A stretch of DNA of 64,000 bases from Nocardia nova NBRC 15556 (GTDB taxonomy: Bacteria > Actinomycetota > Actinomycetes > Mycobacteriales > Mycobacteriaceae), in the NCBI RefSeq assembly GCF_001613005.1, contig NZ_BDBN01000001.1:124001-188000 (forward strand). The letters are read 5' to 3'. A program made the position numbers and the translations under genes. The notes under the pieces were generated by a model that saw only the letters and a program-made list of their open reading frames with translations, was not told where the DNA came from and did not search any database. Every line of letters starts with the position of its first letter. Positions within the stretch are counted from its first letter, which is position 1. Shown in pieces: positions 17,254 to 28,218 of the stretch.

Positions 17254-18816
17254 CTACTTGGGTTCGATGTACTTCGGGAACACCGGCTCCGGCGCGGGTA
17301 GGGCCAGTCCGGCCTCGATCGGTGTGGCGATGTCGGCGAAGGTGCGCGCGGTCTGGCCGAGTTGGTCCAGAATCCGCCCGGCCGAACCCGGAATCACCGG
17401 CTGCACCAGGATCGACACGATCCGCAGCACCTCGAGGGTTACGTACAGCACGGTCGCCTCGCGGGCCACGTCCTCGGGCGTGCCCGATTTGGCCAGCGCC
17501 CACGGCTGCTGTGCGGAGAAGTACTTGTTCGTCTCGCCGAGGGTCAGCCAGATCGCCTCGAGCGCCAGATGTAGTTGCTGGCCGTCGAATTCGGTGCGGC
17601 AGCGCTCCAGCAAGCCGTTCGCGCGATCGAGCAGCTCCCGGTCGGCCTCGGTGAATTCGCCGGGAGTCGGGACGGTCGAATCGAAGTCGCGCGCCACCAT
17701 CTTCAGGCTGCGCTGCACCAGATTGCCGTATTCGTTGGCCAGGTCGGTGTTGATCCGCCCGACGATGGCGTCGTGGCTGTAGGAACCGTCCTGGCCGTAG
17801 GAGATTTCGCGCAGCAGGAAGAACCGCACGGCGTCGAGGCCGTACTGGTCGACCAGCGCCAGCGGGTCCACCACATTGCCGACCGATTTCGACATCTTCT
17901 CGCCCTTGTTGAACAAGAAGCCGTGCACGAAAACGCGTTTCGGCAATTCGATACCCGCCGACATCAGGAAGGCCGGCCAGTAGACGGTGTGGAACCGGGT
18001 GATGTCCTTGCCGATGATGTGCACATTCGCCGGCCAGAACCGTTGGAAGGCGGCCGAATCGGTATTCGGGAATCCGACACCGGTCAGATAGTTGGTGAGC
18101 GCGTCCACCCACACGTACATCACGTGCGCCGGATCACCGGGCACCGGCACACCCCAGTCGAAGGTGGTGCGCGAAATCGACAGATCCTTCAGGCCGGCCT
18201 TCACGTAGCTGACGATTTCGTTGCGCCGGGTGGCGGGCAGAATGAAATCCGGTGTGTTCTCGTACAGTTCGAGCAGCCGGTCCTGATATTTCGACAACCG
18301 GAAGAAGTAGTTCGACTCCTCGGTCCATTCCACCGGGGTCCGGGTTTCGGTCGCCAGTCGCGTCCCGTCCTCGGTGACGGTGGTCTCCTCCTCGGTATAG
18401 AAGGCCTCGTCGCGCACCGAGTACCAGCCCGAATAGGTGTCGAGGTAGATATCGCCGTTGGCCTGCATACGCTCCCAGATCGCGATGCTGGCGGCGAGAT
18501 GATCCTCGTCGGTGGTGCGGATGAATCGGTCGTAGGAAATGTCGAGCGCCTTGTCCATGCGTTCGAACACATCCGAATTGCGCGCGGCGTATTCCTCCAC
18601 GGAGACGCCAGCGGCGCGCGCGGCCTGCTGCACCTTCTGGCCGTGCTCGTCGGTGCCGGTCATGAAGAACACGTCGTAGCCGTCGAGCCGCTTGAACCGG
18701 GCCAGCGTATCGGTGGAGATGTACTCGTAGGCATGGCCGATATGCGGCGCGCCGTTGGGGTAGGCGATCGCCGTGGTGATGTAGAAGGCCGGTGACGTGC
18801 GTTCGGGTGCGCTCAT
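17254..18816 (-). CDS. metG: Methionyl-tRNA synthetase
   Basis: Charges tRNA-Met for initiation and elongation. The 520-residue class I enzyme has the HIGH motif as PHIGHAYEY (about residues 24-32) and KMSKS at about 308-312, with the anticodon-binding helical domain behind it. It lacks the four-cysteine zinc knuckle and the C-terminal tRNA-binding module of the longer E. coli type, which fits the shorter actinobacterial form. Divergent from tatD, as in M. tuberculosis. Confidence 0.97.
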   Translation of the reverse strand: MSAPERTSPAFYITTAIAYPNGAPHIGHAYEYISTDTLARFKRLDGYDVFFMTGTDEHGQKVQQAARAAGVSVEEYAARNSDVFERMDKALDISYDRFIRTTDEDHLAASIAIWERMQANGDIYLDTYSGWYSVRDEAFYTEEETTVTEDGTRLATETRTPVEWTEESNYFFRLSKYQDRLLELYENTPDFILPATRRNEIVSYVKAGLKDLSISRTTFDWGVPVPGDPAHVMYVWVDALTNYLTGVGFPNTDSAAFQRFWPANVHIIGKDITRFHTVYWPAFLMSAGIELPKRVFVHGFLFNKGEKMSKSVGNVVDPLALVDQYGLDAVRFFLLREISYGQDGSYSHDAIVGRINTDLANEYGNLVQRSLKMVARDFDSTVPTPGEFTEADRELLDRANGLLERCRTEFDGQQLHLALEAIWLTLGETNKYFSAQQPWALAKSGTPEDVAREATVLYVTLEVLRIVSILVQPVIPGSAGRILDQLGQTARTFADIATPIEAGLALPAPEPVFPKYIEPK

Positions 18817-18929
18817 GGTGTGTCCACTCTAATCCGCCGCCGATAATCCCTCGCGTCGATATCCCGTCGTCCACTCCTCGCTCCCGCCGGGTTCACCTGC
18901 CGTCGGTGCGGTGTGTCTAATCTGGTCCG

Positions 18930-19766
18930 ATGCCCGGTAAACGACCCGCACCCGAGCCGCCCGAACCGCTGTCGCCGTTGATCGACGCGCACACCCATCT
19001 CGATGCCTGCGGCGCCGAGGACGCGGAATCGGTTGCCGCCATGGTGGATCGGGCCGCCGCGGTCGGTGTCGGCCGGGTGGTGACCATCGCCGACGACCTG
19101 GATGCCGCCCGCTTCGCCGTCGACGCCGCGCACTGGGATCCGCGTGTGTACGCCGCGGTCGCACTGCATCCGACCCGGGCGAACGCCCTGGACGATGCCG
19201 CCCGCGCCGAACTGGAGAAGCTGGCCGCCGACCCCCGCGTGGTCGCCGTCGGCGAGACCGGGCTCGACTACTACTGGCCCGGCAAACTCGACGGCTGTGC
19301 CGATATCGAGGATCAGGTGGAGGGCTTCCGCTGGCATATCGACCTCGCGAAACGGCTGGGGAAGCCGTTGATGATCCACAACCGCGAGGCAGATCACGAC
19401 GTGCTGGCGGTCCTGCTGGACGAGGGTGCGCCGGACACGGTGATCTTCCACTGCTTCTCCTCCGACGCCAATATGGCGCTGGCCTGTGTGGCCGAGGGGT
19501 ATCTGCTCAGCTTCTCCGGGACGGTGAGCTTCAGGAACGCGCACGAATTGCGCGAGGCCGCGAAGCTGGTGCCGGACGAGCAGATCCTGGTGGAGACCGA
19601 TGCGCCGTTCCTGACGCCGCACCCGTTCCGGGGCGCGCCGAACGAGCCGTACTGCCTGCCCTACACCGTGCGCGCCCTGGCCGAACTGCGCGAACAGGAT
19701 CCCGCGGCACTGGCCGAGATCACGACCGCCAATGCCGAGCGGGTCTACCGGTTGCAGCGGGGCTGA
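18930..19766 (+). CDS. tatD: TatD-family metal-dependent DNase
   Basis: A 278-residue TIM-barrel hydrolase. The metal-binding HxH is in LIDAHTHLD, followed by GETGLDYYW (Glu), MIHNREADHD (His), VIFHCFSSD (His) and LVETDAPFLTP (Asp), all intact. Homologues are 3'-5' exonucleases acting in DNA repair and nucleic-acid turnover. It is the first gene of the tatD-rpfB-ksgA-ispE order typical of mycolata. The N-terminal 15 residues are a Pro-rich addition. Confidence 0.93.
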   Translation: MPGKRPAPEPPEPLSPLIDAHTHLDACGAEDAESVAAMVDRAAAVGVGRVVTIADDLDAARFAVDAAHWDPRVYAAVALHPTRANALDDAARAELEKLAADPRVVAVGETGLDYYWPGKLDGCADIEDQVEGFRWHIDLAKRLGKPLMIHNREADHDVLAVLLDEGAPDTVIFHCFSSDANMALACVAEGYLLSFSGTVSFRNAHELREAAKLVPDEQILVETDAPFLTPHPFRGAPNEPYCLPYTVRALAELREQDPAALAEITTANAERVYRLQRG

Positions 19767-19768
19767 GG

Positions 19769-19782
19769 CCGCACGCGTGCGG
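19769..19782 (+). terminator. Palindrome after tatD
   Basis: The perfect 14-bp palindrome CCGCACGCGTGCGG lies 2 bp after the tatD stop codon. It has no T-run. It may weakly separate tatD from rpfB, whose own promoter would then be in the 160 bp that follow. Confidence 0.4.
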
Positions 19783-19923
19783 TGCGTCACATAACTCGCG
19801 ACCGGAATGCGAGGTGTGCTCCAGTTCACTTACGATTGCGCGGTCGTGATATTTCCGGATCGTCGATATCGAATCGTGATGTGGAAATCCCCTGTTCCAC
19901 GGCATGTAGTTGCCAGGGACTGA

Positions 19924-21090
<1,167 letters not shown>

Positions 21091-21855
21091 TCACATCAGG
21101 GCGCCGCCGTCGACGCGGATCTCCGAGCCGGTGATGTAGCGGCCGTCCTCGGAGGCGACCATGGCGACCACGCCGGCGACGTCGGCGGGTTCGCCCAGGG
21201 CGCCGCCGTTGAGCCAGCCGGTCAGGCGGGAGAAGAGGTTCCAGTCGGCGTCTTCGGGGGTTTGCAGATTGTTGGTGATTCCGCTGGTGATTCCGCCCGG
21301 GACGATGTTCACCGCGCGTAGGCCCTTCTGTGAATACTCCAGCGCGACCGCATGGGTCATCGCGTTCACCCCGCCCTTGGAGGCGGCATAGGCGGCCATA
21401 TACGGATTCGCGCCGAGTGCCGCGGTGGAGGAGAAGTTCACGATCACCGGATGTTCGGACTGCAGCAGCGTCGGGATGGCCGCCTGCATCATCAGGAAGG
21501 TGCCGGTGAGGTTGATGCCGATCACCTGATTCCAGCTCTCGAACGCCATCTCGTGGGTGTGCGCGGTACGCATGATTCCGGCCGCGTTGACCAGCACGTC
21601 CAATCCGCCGAGATGGTCGACGGCCGCGGCGACGGCCGGGCGCACCGATTCCGGATCGGCCACGTCGACGGTGACCGTATGGAGCCGCTCGCGATCCGCG
21701 CCCACCTCCGCCACGGTCTCCTTCAGTCCGGGCTCGGAGATGTCGGCGCCCACCACATGCGCTCCCTCGGCGAGCATGCGCACCACGATGCCCCGCCCGA
21801 TGCCCGAGCCCGCCCCGGTCACCACCACCCGTCGTCCCTCGTGCCTGCGCATCAT
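21091..21855 (-). CDS. SDR-family oxidoreductase
   Basis: A 254-residue classical SDR with TGAGSGIGRG, NAAG, FSSTAALG and YAASK, ending in the usual YITGSEIRVDGGALM. Sequence style resembles hydroxysteroid or 3-oxoacyl reductases, but the substrate is not decided. The double ATG at 21855/21852 has GAGAGGA upstream, so the longer frame to 22203 is not used. A near-match to the KstR operator lies upstream. With the adjacent lipase it interrupts the conserved rpfB-ksgA order, which marks it as a lineage-specific insertion. Confidence 0.88.
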   Translation of the reverse strand: MMRRHEGRRVVVTGAGSGIGRGIVVRMLAEGAHVVGADISEPGLKETVAEVGADRERLHTVTVDVADPESVRPAVAAAVDHLGGLDVLVNAAGIMRTAHTHEMAFESWNQVIGINLTGTFLMMQAAIPTLLQSEHPVIVNFSSTAALGANPYMAAYAASKGGVNAMTHAVALEYSQKGLRAVNIVPGGITSGITNNLQTPEDADWNLFSRLTGWLNGGALGEPADVAGVVAMVASEDGRYITGSEIRVDGGALM

Positions 21856-21932
21856 TGCGGCCGTCCTCTCGTGCTGCTTCGGGTGCGGTGAGACCTGATG
21901 TGCCACCGCCTGTTCCGCGAGTACACCGAAAC

Positions 21933-21946
21933 TAGAACGTGTATCA
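21933..21946. promoter_or_regulatory. KstR-like operator candidate
   Basis: TAGAACGTGTATCA matches the KstR consensus TnnAACnnGTTnnA with one change (GTA for GTT). It lies in the divergent space between the SDR and the lipase, 78 bp from one start and 99 bp from the other. KstR represses cholesterol and lipid catabolism genes in mycolata. The consensus is from memory and one mismatch makes this tentative. Confidence 0.35.
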
Positions 21947-22044
21947 ATTGACGTCAACGCTCCGCGACGCCCCGGCCTGGGGATTTCCGGACCGTGCGGT
22001 GTGTGCACCGTAAAATCAGCAGATCCCAGATGATGTGAGGTGCC

Positions 22045-23229
22045 ATGCGGTTGTCGAAATGTTCGGCTCGAATGCGGTGGCCGCTCGTGGTCGCGGCCCT
22101 GTTCACCGCGTTGGCGCTCGGCTCGGTCGTCGCGGTGCCCGACGCCATTGCCGAGCCGGCCGGAACGACGGTGTCGGTCACCGCGCAGCCGGACGGCTGG
22201 CACGGTATGACCGGGGCGGCGCTACTCGACTATCGGACGACGACCTCGCGCGGTGAGCCCGTCCCCGCCAGCGGTGCGGTGTTCCTTCCGCCGGGCGAAC
22301 CGCCCGCGGGTGGCTGGCCGGTGGTGGCCTACGACCACGGCACGAGCGGGCTCGGCATGGGATGCAGCGGCATCTCGAATCCGGGTACCGCGCCCTACCC
22401 GTCCGGCCGCGCCAAGGAAGACCGCATCCTGCAGTACTTCCAGTCCAAGGGATTCGCGGTGGTCGCGCCGGACTATCTCGGGCTGGGTGCGTTCGACACC
22501 GGTCCGCATCCGTATCTGGAACGGCAGTCCGAGGCGACCGCGACCATCGACCTGCTGCGGGCAGCGCGTGCGACCTATCCGCAGCTGTCGCGCACCTGGA
22601 TCGCTGTCGGTGCGTCGCAGGGTGGTCAGGCCGCTCTGGGTACGGGTCATCTCCAGCAGAGCTATGCGCCCGACCTGGACTTCCGCGGGACCATCGCGGT
22701 CGACCCCGAATCGGATCTGGAGCACGTTCTGCCCATCGCCGGGCCGTGGGTGCCGAATATTCCGGAGATCGGCGACGGCAGCACCGCCTTCATCGCGGGA
22801 GTGCTCGTCGGAATGCGGGAAACCCGGCCCGATATCGACGTCGACAGCTATCTGAGCCCGCGTGGGCGCCAACTGCTCGACAGCATCGGCAGCCTGTGCC
22901 TGGACGGGATGATCGCGCAGGTCAACGGCGCATCGCTGGGCGATCTGCTGTCGCGGCCGCTGGGCGACCCGCGGTTCACGGCCGCGCTCACCGACTATCT
23001 GGCCGTGCCCACGAGCGGCTACGACGCTCCGATCCTGTTGCTGCTCAACGCCACCGACCGCACCGTGCCCTCGCCGCTGCACGCCGCGCTGGCCGCCCAG
23101 CTTGCCGCGAACGGCGTGAACTCGCAATCGGTGGTCGGCACCGGGCAGCACTGCGACCTGAATCCGCAGATGTGGGCGGCGATCGACGCGTTCGTCGCGC
23201 GGGTGCAGTCCACGCCGTACCGGCCCTAG
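22045..23229 (+). CDS. Secreted alpha/beta-hydrolase lipase
   Basis: A 394-residue exported esterase/lipase of the secretory-lipase type. The signal peptide is clear: basic start, hydrophobic stretch [18 protein letters not shown] and a cleavage site after about residue 36 (AIA|EP). The nucleophilic Ser is in GASQGGQ; a later Asp ([10 protein letters not shown]) and His (GTGQHCDLN) can complete the triad. GAGGTG precedes the ATG. It is divergent from the SDR and ends 22 bp before ksgA, so ksgA may be read from the same transcript. Confidence 0.88.
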   Translation: MRLSKCSARMRWPLVVAALFTALALGSVVAVPDAIAEPAGTTVSVTAQPDGWHGMTGAALLDYRTTTSRGEPVPASGAVFLPPGEPPAGGWPVVAYDHGTSGLGMGCSGISNPGTAPYPSGRAKEDRILQYFQSKGFAVVAPDYLGLGAFDTGPHPYLERQSEATATIDLLRAARATYPQLSRTWIAVGASQGGQAALGTGHLQQSYAPDLDFRGTIAVDPESDLEHVLPIAGPWVPNIPEIGDGSTAFIAGVLVGMRETRPDIDVDSYLSPRGRQLLDSIGSLCLDGMIAQVNGASLGDLLSRPLGDPRFTAALTDYLAVPTSGYDAPILLLLNATDRTVPSPLHAALAAQLAANGVNSQSVVGTGQHCDLNPQMWAAIDAFVARVQSTPYRP

Positions 23230-23251
23230 CCGCACTGATACCTTGTCGGGC

Positions 23252-24133
23252 GTGTCCGAACCTGTGAGCGAAGCCCGTGGCCTGGCCGAACTGCTCGGTC
23301 CCGCCGAAGTGCGGGTGCTGGCGGAACGGTTCGGCGTGCGCCCGACCAAACAGCTCGGACAGAACTTCGTGCACGACGCCAACACCGTGCGGCGAATCGT
23401 CGCCACGGCCGGCGTCGGACGTGACGACGTGGTGCTCGAGGTCGGCCCCGGACTCGGCTCGCTGACCCTGGCACTGCTCGACGTCGTGGATCGGGTCGTC
23501 GCAGTGGAACTGGATCCGGTTCTCGCACAGCATCTTCCGGAAACCGTGTCCGACCGCGCCACCGGGCTCGCCGACCGGCTGACCGTGGTGCCCGGCGATG
23601 CGCTGCGCGTGTCGGCCACCGATATCCCCGGTGAGCCGACGGCGCTGGTCGCGAACCTGCCCTACAACGTAGCGGTACCCGTGCTCCTGCACCTGCTCGC
23701 CGAATTGCCCAGCATCCGAACGGCTTTGGTGATGGTTCAGGCCGAGGTGGCCGACCGGCTCTCCGCCGAACCCGGCTCCCGCATCTACGGCGTCCCGAGC
23801 GTGAAAGCCGGATTCTTCGGCGCCGTCCGCCGCGCGGGAGCCGTCGGCCGCCAGGTGTTCTGGCCGGTTCCGCAGGTGGAGTCGGGACTGGTCCGCATCG
23901 AGCGCTACACCGACCCACCGTGGTCGCTCGACACCGCCCACCGCGAGCGCGTGTTCGCCGTAATCGACGCAGCTTTCGCTCAGCGCCGCAAGACATTACG
24001 CGCCGCCCTGGCAGGGTGGGCGGGATCGCCCGCCGAGGCGGAACGGCGATTGGTCGCGGCGGGAATCGCGCCTACCGCGCGGGGGGAAACCCTCGACACA
24101 GCAGCCTTCGTACGCCTCGCCGAGCAGGGGTGA
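23252..24133 (+). CDS. ksgA: 16S rRNA dimethyltransferase KsgA
   Basis: Dimethylates A1518 and A1519 in 16S rRNA late in small-subunit assembly. The 293-residue protein has the N-terminal [11 protein letters not shown], the SAM motif [16 protein letters not shown], the catalytic NLPYNV and the C-terminal helical part with [10 protein letters not shown]. The GTG at 23252 is favoured; a TTG three codons earlier is also open. ispE is the usual next gene, but here about 5.4 kb, containing the copper operon, separates them. Confidence 0.95.
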   Translation: MSEPVSEARGLAELLGPAEVRVLAERFGVRPTKQLGQNFVHDANTVRRIVATAGVGRDDVVLEVGPGLGSLTLALLDVVDRVVAVELDPVLAQHLPETVSDRATGLADRLTVVPGDALRVSATDIPGEPTALVANLPYNVAVPVLLHLLAELPSIRTALVMVQAEVADRLSAEPGSRIYGVPSVKAGFFGAVRRAGAVGRQVFWPVPQVESGLVRIERYTDPPWSLDTAHRERVFAVIDAAFAQRRKTLRAALAGWAGSPAEAERRLVAAGIAPTARGETLDTAAFVRLAEQG

Positions 24134-24304
24134 CCAGATCAGGTCACGCCCTGGGATATCGAAGGCCTTCAGACCGTCGCCGACAACGCTGCCGCTATTG
24201 CTGATTCGATCAAGACGGCATCGGACACCGGTCAGCAGCAGGGCGATTGGACGTCGTTCCCGGTCAAATATCACATGATCAAAGTCAACTATCCCGGAGA
24301 CTGA
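24134..24304 (+). pseudogene. 3' remnant of an unknown gene
   Basis: Directly after the ksgA stop codon, in the same frame, 56 codons run open to a TGA without any usable start codon. The peptide would begin PDQVTPWDIEGLQTVADNAA and end YHMIKVNYPGD. Codon use near the end (AAA TAT CAC ATG ATC AAA) is poorer in GC than the neighbours, and the composition looks like a real C-terminus rather than noise. It is best read as the 3' end of a gene whose 5' part was lost when it was joined to ksgA. I do not recognise the family. Confidence 0.5.
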
Positions 24305-24316
24305 AGGCGAATCGGT

Positions 24317-24664
24317 ATGCGTCGGAAATTGGTGTTTGCTGTCTGCGTGGCCGCCGTCGTCGTCCTCGGTGCGGTGGACTTCTATTACTCCACGGTCCGA
24401 TACGAGGCGTGGACATGGATGTTCACGCCTCCGCCTCGTATCGACGGCACCGACTACGGTCGCGTTGCCGCGCCGGCCGACAGCGCCGAGCTCGACAAAC
24501 TGCAGAACAGGTACGGAAAGCCGCACGACAGCGGACGCCGGTGGCCGCTTCCGTTCCGGATCGAGGAATCGTCGCGGCGTTGTGATTCCGAACCGTGGGT
24601 GTTGTACGTGCACGGATTCGACGGCAAGGTCTATCCGTACGTATTGAATTCAGGGTGTGTCTGA
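24317..24664 (+). CDS. Small membrane-anchored or secreted protein
   Basis: A 115-residue protein with a basic start and one hydrophobic segment (LVFAVCVAAVVVLGAVDF, about 5-22), followed by a soluble part with two Cys residues (one near 89, one next to the C-terminus). AAGGCGA precedes the ATG. It begins 12 bp after the gene remnant, so the two were probably one operon before the remnant lost its front. Its 3' end overlaps the convergent VOC gene by 34 bp. No family recognised. Confidence 0.55.
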   Translation: MRRKLVFAVCVAAVVVLGAVDFYYSTVRYEAWTWMFTPPPRIDGTDYGRVAAPADSAELDKLQNRYGKPHDSGRRWPLPFRIEESSRRCDSEPWVLYVHGFDGKVYPYVLNSGCV

Positions 24665-25332
24665 ACGCACTGGACGACGGCTTCGTCGGTCAGAGCGATC
24701 TTTTCGCTGTGGCCGGCGGATTCGATGCGGACCGATACCGGTCCGGTGGCCGGGACGTCTTCCTCGGTGGGGAACCAGATTCGGCCCGACTGTGCCAGGA
24801 TGAGCAGCCCGTCGTGGCCGCCTATCGGGGCGAATTCGGATAGTTGTGGCGGGAAGGGTGGGAGTTCGAAGGCCTCGGCGAGGTGGCGTACGGCCCGGCG
24901 CACGTCGGGCACGCCGATGCCGACCTCGCTGATCGACAACAGGTGCGGGGTTTCGCCCGGGCTGCCCGGGGTCGCTCGATCGGCCTGGCGCGCAATCAGT
25001 TCCAGCAGACTTCCGTCCGGCCCCCGGAAATACAGCGATCGAGAATCCCATCCTTCCGGGCCGTCGATGATGTCGGAACCGCCGACCGTGAGCAATTCGG
25101 TCCGCTGCCGCAACCAGCGGCGGGCCAGGTCGAAGTCGTGTGGCGAGATGCCGAACGCGAGATGGTGCACGCCGTCGAAGGCGGCGCCCGCGGTCACCCT
25201 CAATCTGCTGGAGCCGATCTCGACGACAACACCATCAGGCTGCGCGATCACCGGAAGCTCGAGCACGTCGCGGTAGAACTCCGCCGTGGCGTCGAGATGT
25301 GTTGTGGTGAGCTCGACTTCGAGGATCTTCAT
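24631..25332 (-). CDS. VOC-superfamily (glyoxalase-like) protein
   Basis: A 233-residue protein with two vicinal-oxygen-chelate modules. The first (about 1-115) starts LEVELTTTHLDATAEFYRDVLELPV and closes with LYFRGPDGSLLELIAR, the standard pattern with His and Glu metal ligands. The second (about 130-225) begins ISEVGIGVPDVRRAVRHLAEAF. The family includes dioxygenases, lyases and antibiotic-binding proteins; nothing here decides the reaction. It lies downstream of a small membrane-protein gene on the same strand. Confidence 0.8.
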   Translation of the reverse strand: MKILEVELTTTHLDATAEFYRDVLELPVIAQPDGVVVEIGSSRLRVTAGAAFDGVHHLAFGISPHDFDLARRWLRQRTELLTVGGSDIIDGPEGWDSRSLYFRGPDGSLLELIARQADRATPGSPGETPHLLSISEVGIGVPDVRRAVRHLAEAFELPPFPPQLSEFAPIGGHDGLLILAQSGRIWFPTEEDVPATGPVSVRIESAGHSEKIALTDEAVVQCVQTHPEFNTYG

Positions 25333-25431
25333 CGCGGCGCCCTTCGGTGGGAAACGGTCGCCTCCGACGCTAAAACCTGAACCGCGGTTAACGTCAAGAT
25401 CAGGCAGCGGACCCGGGCAAAGGTGTGATGA

Positions 25432-25830
25432 TCACATGCAACTCGGATCGTGTGGGCGGGAGTCCGCGGTCGGCAAGTCTTCTTGTGACCGGGGTGCCGG
25501 CGCGGCGGTGGCGGCGGGGTTGTCGCTCGGCGGGGTCAACGGGATCGGCAGCGGTATCGGGGGAGTGGCGGGGCGGTGGCGGGTGATCAGGACCGAGTAG
25601 GCGCAGAGGGACGCCATCACGGTGAATCCGCCGCTGACCAGTATGTTCTTATTTATCGAATTGCCGCTGACGAAGGGCGTGCCGATGGCGAGGAGTATCG
25701 AGCCCACCGCGCACAGTGCCAGGCTCGCCCGGAAGACCTGCTGTCTGTGGTCGTCGAGGGCGCGTGCGAGAAACATCGCGGCGATGCTGACGAACCAGAT
25801 CACCAAACCGATCCCGAACAGGATGCTCAT
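25432..25830 (-). CDS. Small membrane protein
   Basis: A 132-residue protein with three hydrophobic segments (about 2-20, 33-53 and 65-83) and a Pro/Ala-rich cytosolic-looking tail of about 45 residues. No family recognised. It follows copA on the same strand but a strong 38-bp palindrome stands between them, so it is probably not part of the copper operon. Confidence 0.6.
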   Translation of the reverse strand: MSILFGIGLVIWFVSIAAMFLARALDDHRQQVFRASLALCAVGSILLAIGTPFVSGNSINKNILVSGGFTVMASLCAYSVLITRHRPATPPIPLPIPLTPPSDNPAATAAPAPRSQEDLPTADSRPHDPSCM

Positions 25831-25935
25831 GTGGTCCCTGCCTTGTCCTCGTGCGCGGCCGGTCGCTGGGAAACAGGCCGACGCGACAGCGCATTCTTCT
25901 CTTCGGACGGAAAGTATGGCGGACCGGGGCGGGAA

Positions 25936-25973
25936 CGCCGAATGTCCCGTCCGATCGGACGGGACATTCGGCG
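25936..25973 (-). terminator. Perfect 38-bp palindrome after copA
   Basis: Two 19-bp arms (beginning CGCCGAATGTCCCGTCCGA) are perfectly complementary with no spacer, starting 7 bp after the copA stop codon. In RNA this makes a very stable hairpin with a tip of about four bases. There is no T-run, but U-less hairpins are thought to work as terminators in many actinobacteria. The position and length make termination of the copper operon the likely role. Confidence 0.75.
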
Positions 25974-25980
25974 GATTCGT

Positions 25981-28218
25981 TCAGCGGAAGCGCCGCAGGC
26001 GCAGGCTGTTGCTCACCACGAACACACTCGACAGGGCCATGGCCGCACCCGCGAGCATCGGGTTGAGCAGTCCGGCCGCCGCCAGCGGAATCGCCGCCAC
26101 GTTGTAGCCGAACGCCCAGAACAGGTTGCCCTTGATGGTGCGCAGGGTGGCCCGGGAGAGCCGGATCGCCGTGCCGACCGTCCGCAGATCGCCGCGGACG
26201 AGCGTGATGTCGCCGGCCTCGATCGCCACGTCGGTGCCGGTGCCCATCGCCAGGCCCAGGTCGGCCTGGGCGAGAGCGGCCGCGTCGTTGACGCCGTCGC
26301 CGACCATCGCGACGACCTTGCCCTGATCCTGCAGGCGCTTCACCACGTCGAGTTTGTCGGCGGGCAGCACCTCGGCGATCACCTCGTCGATGCCGACCTG
26401 ATCGGCCACCGTGCGCGCGGTCGCGGCATTGTCACCGGTCAAGAGCACCGGCGTCAGTCCCAGCGACCGCATGTCCGCGATGGCCTCGGCGCTCGAGGCC
26501 TTGATCGCATCGGCGATGACCAGCACACCGCGCGCCTGCCCGTCCCAGGCCACCACGATCGCCGTACGCCCGGCGGTCTCGGCTTCGGACTTGGCCTGCG
26601 CCAACGACTCCGGCAGCGGGATCGACCAATCCGCGAGCAGTTCGGTGCGGCCGATCACGACCGCGCGCTCCCCGACCAGACCCTGCACGCCCTTACCGCC
26701 GTGGCTCACGAACTGCTGCACCGGCTCCTCGGCCAGACCCTGTTCGGCGGCGCCCCGCACCACCGCCCGGGCCACCGGGTGTTCGGATCCGTGTTCCACC
26801 GCCGCGGCGACGGCCAGCAGCTCGTCGCGATCCTGGCCCTCGGCCGGGATGACCTCGGCCAGCGACATGGTGCCGGTCGTGACCGTTCCGGTCTTGTCCA
26901 GCACGACGGTGTCGATGCGCCGGGTCGATTCCAGCACCTGCGGACCCTTGATCAGGACGCCGAGCTGGGCGCCCCGGCCGGTGCCGACCAGCAGTGCGGT
27001 AGGTGTGGCCAGGCCGAGCGCGCACGGGCAGGCGATGATCAGCACCGCGACCGCCGCGCCGAAGGCCACCGCCACCGCGGCGCCGCTGCCGAGCCAGAAG
27101 CCCAGTGTGGCAACCGAAATCGCGATCACGATCGGGACGAACACGCCGGCGACCCGGTCGGCCAGCCGCTGCACGGGCGCCTTGCCGTTCTGCGCCTCTT
27201 CCACCAGTGCGGCCATCTGCGCCAGCTGGGTGTCGGCGCCGATCCGGGTGGCCCGCACGGTCAGCACCCCGCCGGCGTTGACGGTCGCGCCGATCACCGG
27301 ATCGCCCGGGCCCACCTCGACCGGCACCGATTCACCGGTCAGCATGCTCATGTCGATAGCCGAATTGCCGTCGGTGACCACACCGTCGGTGGCGACCTTC
27401 TCACCCGGACGCACCAGGAACACATCGTCGACGCGCAACTCCGACACCGGAATTCGGTGTTCGACGCCGTCGCGCAGTACCGCCACATCCTTGGCGCCGA
27501 GTTCCAGCAGCGCTCGCAGTGCCGAACCGGCCCGCTCCTTGGCACGGGTCTCGAAATACCGCCCGGCCAGGATGAAGACGATCACACCGGCCGCGACCTC
27601 GAAGTAGATGTTCGACGCCGACGCGGAGCGCTCGACCGCGAAGCTGAAGCCGTGCTTCATACCCGGCATTCCGGCATCGCCGAAGAACAGCGCGTACACC
27701 GACCACGAGTAGGCCGCCAGGGTGCCCAGCGAGATCAGGGTGTCCATGGTGGCGGTGGCGTGCCGGGCGTTGATCCACGCGGCGCGATGGAAGGCGGCGC
27801 CGCCCCAGAACACGACCGGCGTGGCCAGCGTCAGCGAAAGCCATTGCCAGTTCCGGAATTGCAGCGCCGGAATCATCGCCAGGGCGATGACCGGAAGCGC
27901 CAGCGCGAGGCTCACCAGCAGCCGATGCCGCAGTTGCCGTAGCGGCGAATCGGTGGAAACCTCTTCGGCCGCAGCGGTGTGCGCGGGACGCGTGTCGTGG
28001 ACGGTGGCGGTGTAGCCGGTGTCGACGACACGTTCGATGAGTTGATCCGGCGTCACCGTTTCGGGGAAGCTGACCTTCGCCTTCTCGGTGGCGTAGTTGA
28101 CCGTGGCGGTGACGCCCGCGATCCGGTTCAGTTTCTTCTCGATGCGTGCGGCGCAGGAGGCGCAGGTCATGCCACCGATATCCAGCTCGACGGAGCGCTC
28201 TGTCGTGGGCGCGCTCAT
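25981..28218 (-). CDS. copA: Copper-exporting P1B-type ATPase
   Basis: Pumps Cu(I) out of the cytosol using ATP. The 745-residue protein has one N-terminal HMA domain with GGMTCASC (about 16-23), eight expected membrane spans, the transport motif CPC (about 396-398), the phosphorylated Asp in DKTGTVTTG (about 441), SEHPVARA of the nucleotide domain, MVGDGVNDA, and the last-helix motifs YN and MALSS that mark the Cu(I) subgroup. Its ATG overlaps the stop of the upstream gene by 4 nt (ATGA). It is the last gene of a three-gene copper operon. Confidence 0.95.
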   Translation of the reverse strand: MSAPTTERSVELDIGGMTCASCAARIEKKLNRIAGVTATVNYATEKAKVSFPETVTPDQLIERVVDTGYTATVHDTRPAHTAAAEEVSTDSPLRQLRHRLLVSLALALPVIALAMIPALQFRNWQWLSLTLATPVVFWGGAAFHRAAWINARHATATMDTLISLGTLAAYSWSVYALFFGDAGMPGMKHGFSFAVERSASASNIYFEVAAGVIVFILAGRYFETRAKERAGSALRALLELGAKDVAVLRDGVEHRIPVSELRVDDVFLVRPGEKVATDGVVTDGNSAIDMSMLTGESVPVEVGPGDPVIGATVNAGGVLTVRATRIGADTQLAQMAALVEEAQNGKAPVQRLADRVAGVFVPIVIAISVATLGFWLGSGAAVAVAFGAAVAVLIIACPCALGLATPTALLVGTGRGAQLGVLIKGPQVLESTRRIDTVVLDKTGTVTTGTMSLAEVIPAEGQDRDELLAVAAAVEHGSEHPVARAVVRGAAEQGLAEEPVQQFVSHGGKGVQGLVGERAVVIGRTELLADWSIPLPESLAQAKSEAETAGRTAIVVAWDGQARGVLVIADAIKASSAEAIADMRSLGLTPVLLTGDNAATARTVADQVGIDEVIAEVLPADKLDVVKRLQDQGKVVAMVGDGVNDAAALAQADLGLAMGTGTDVAIEAGDITLVRGDLRTVGTAIRLSRATLRTIKGNLFWAFGYNVAAIPLAAAGLLNPMLAGAAMALSSVFVVSNSLRLRRFR

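Noticed and set aside
25576..27942. 788-codon open frame opposite copA
   Set aside because: Antisense shadow of the copper ATPase: low-complexity His/Gly/Arg-rich product and no start signal.
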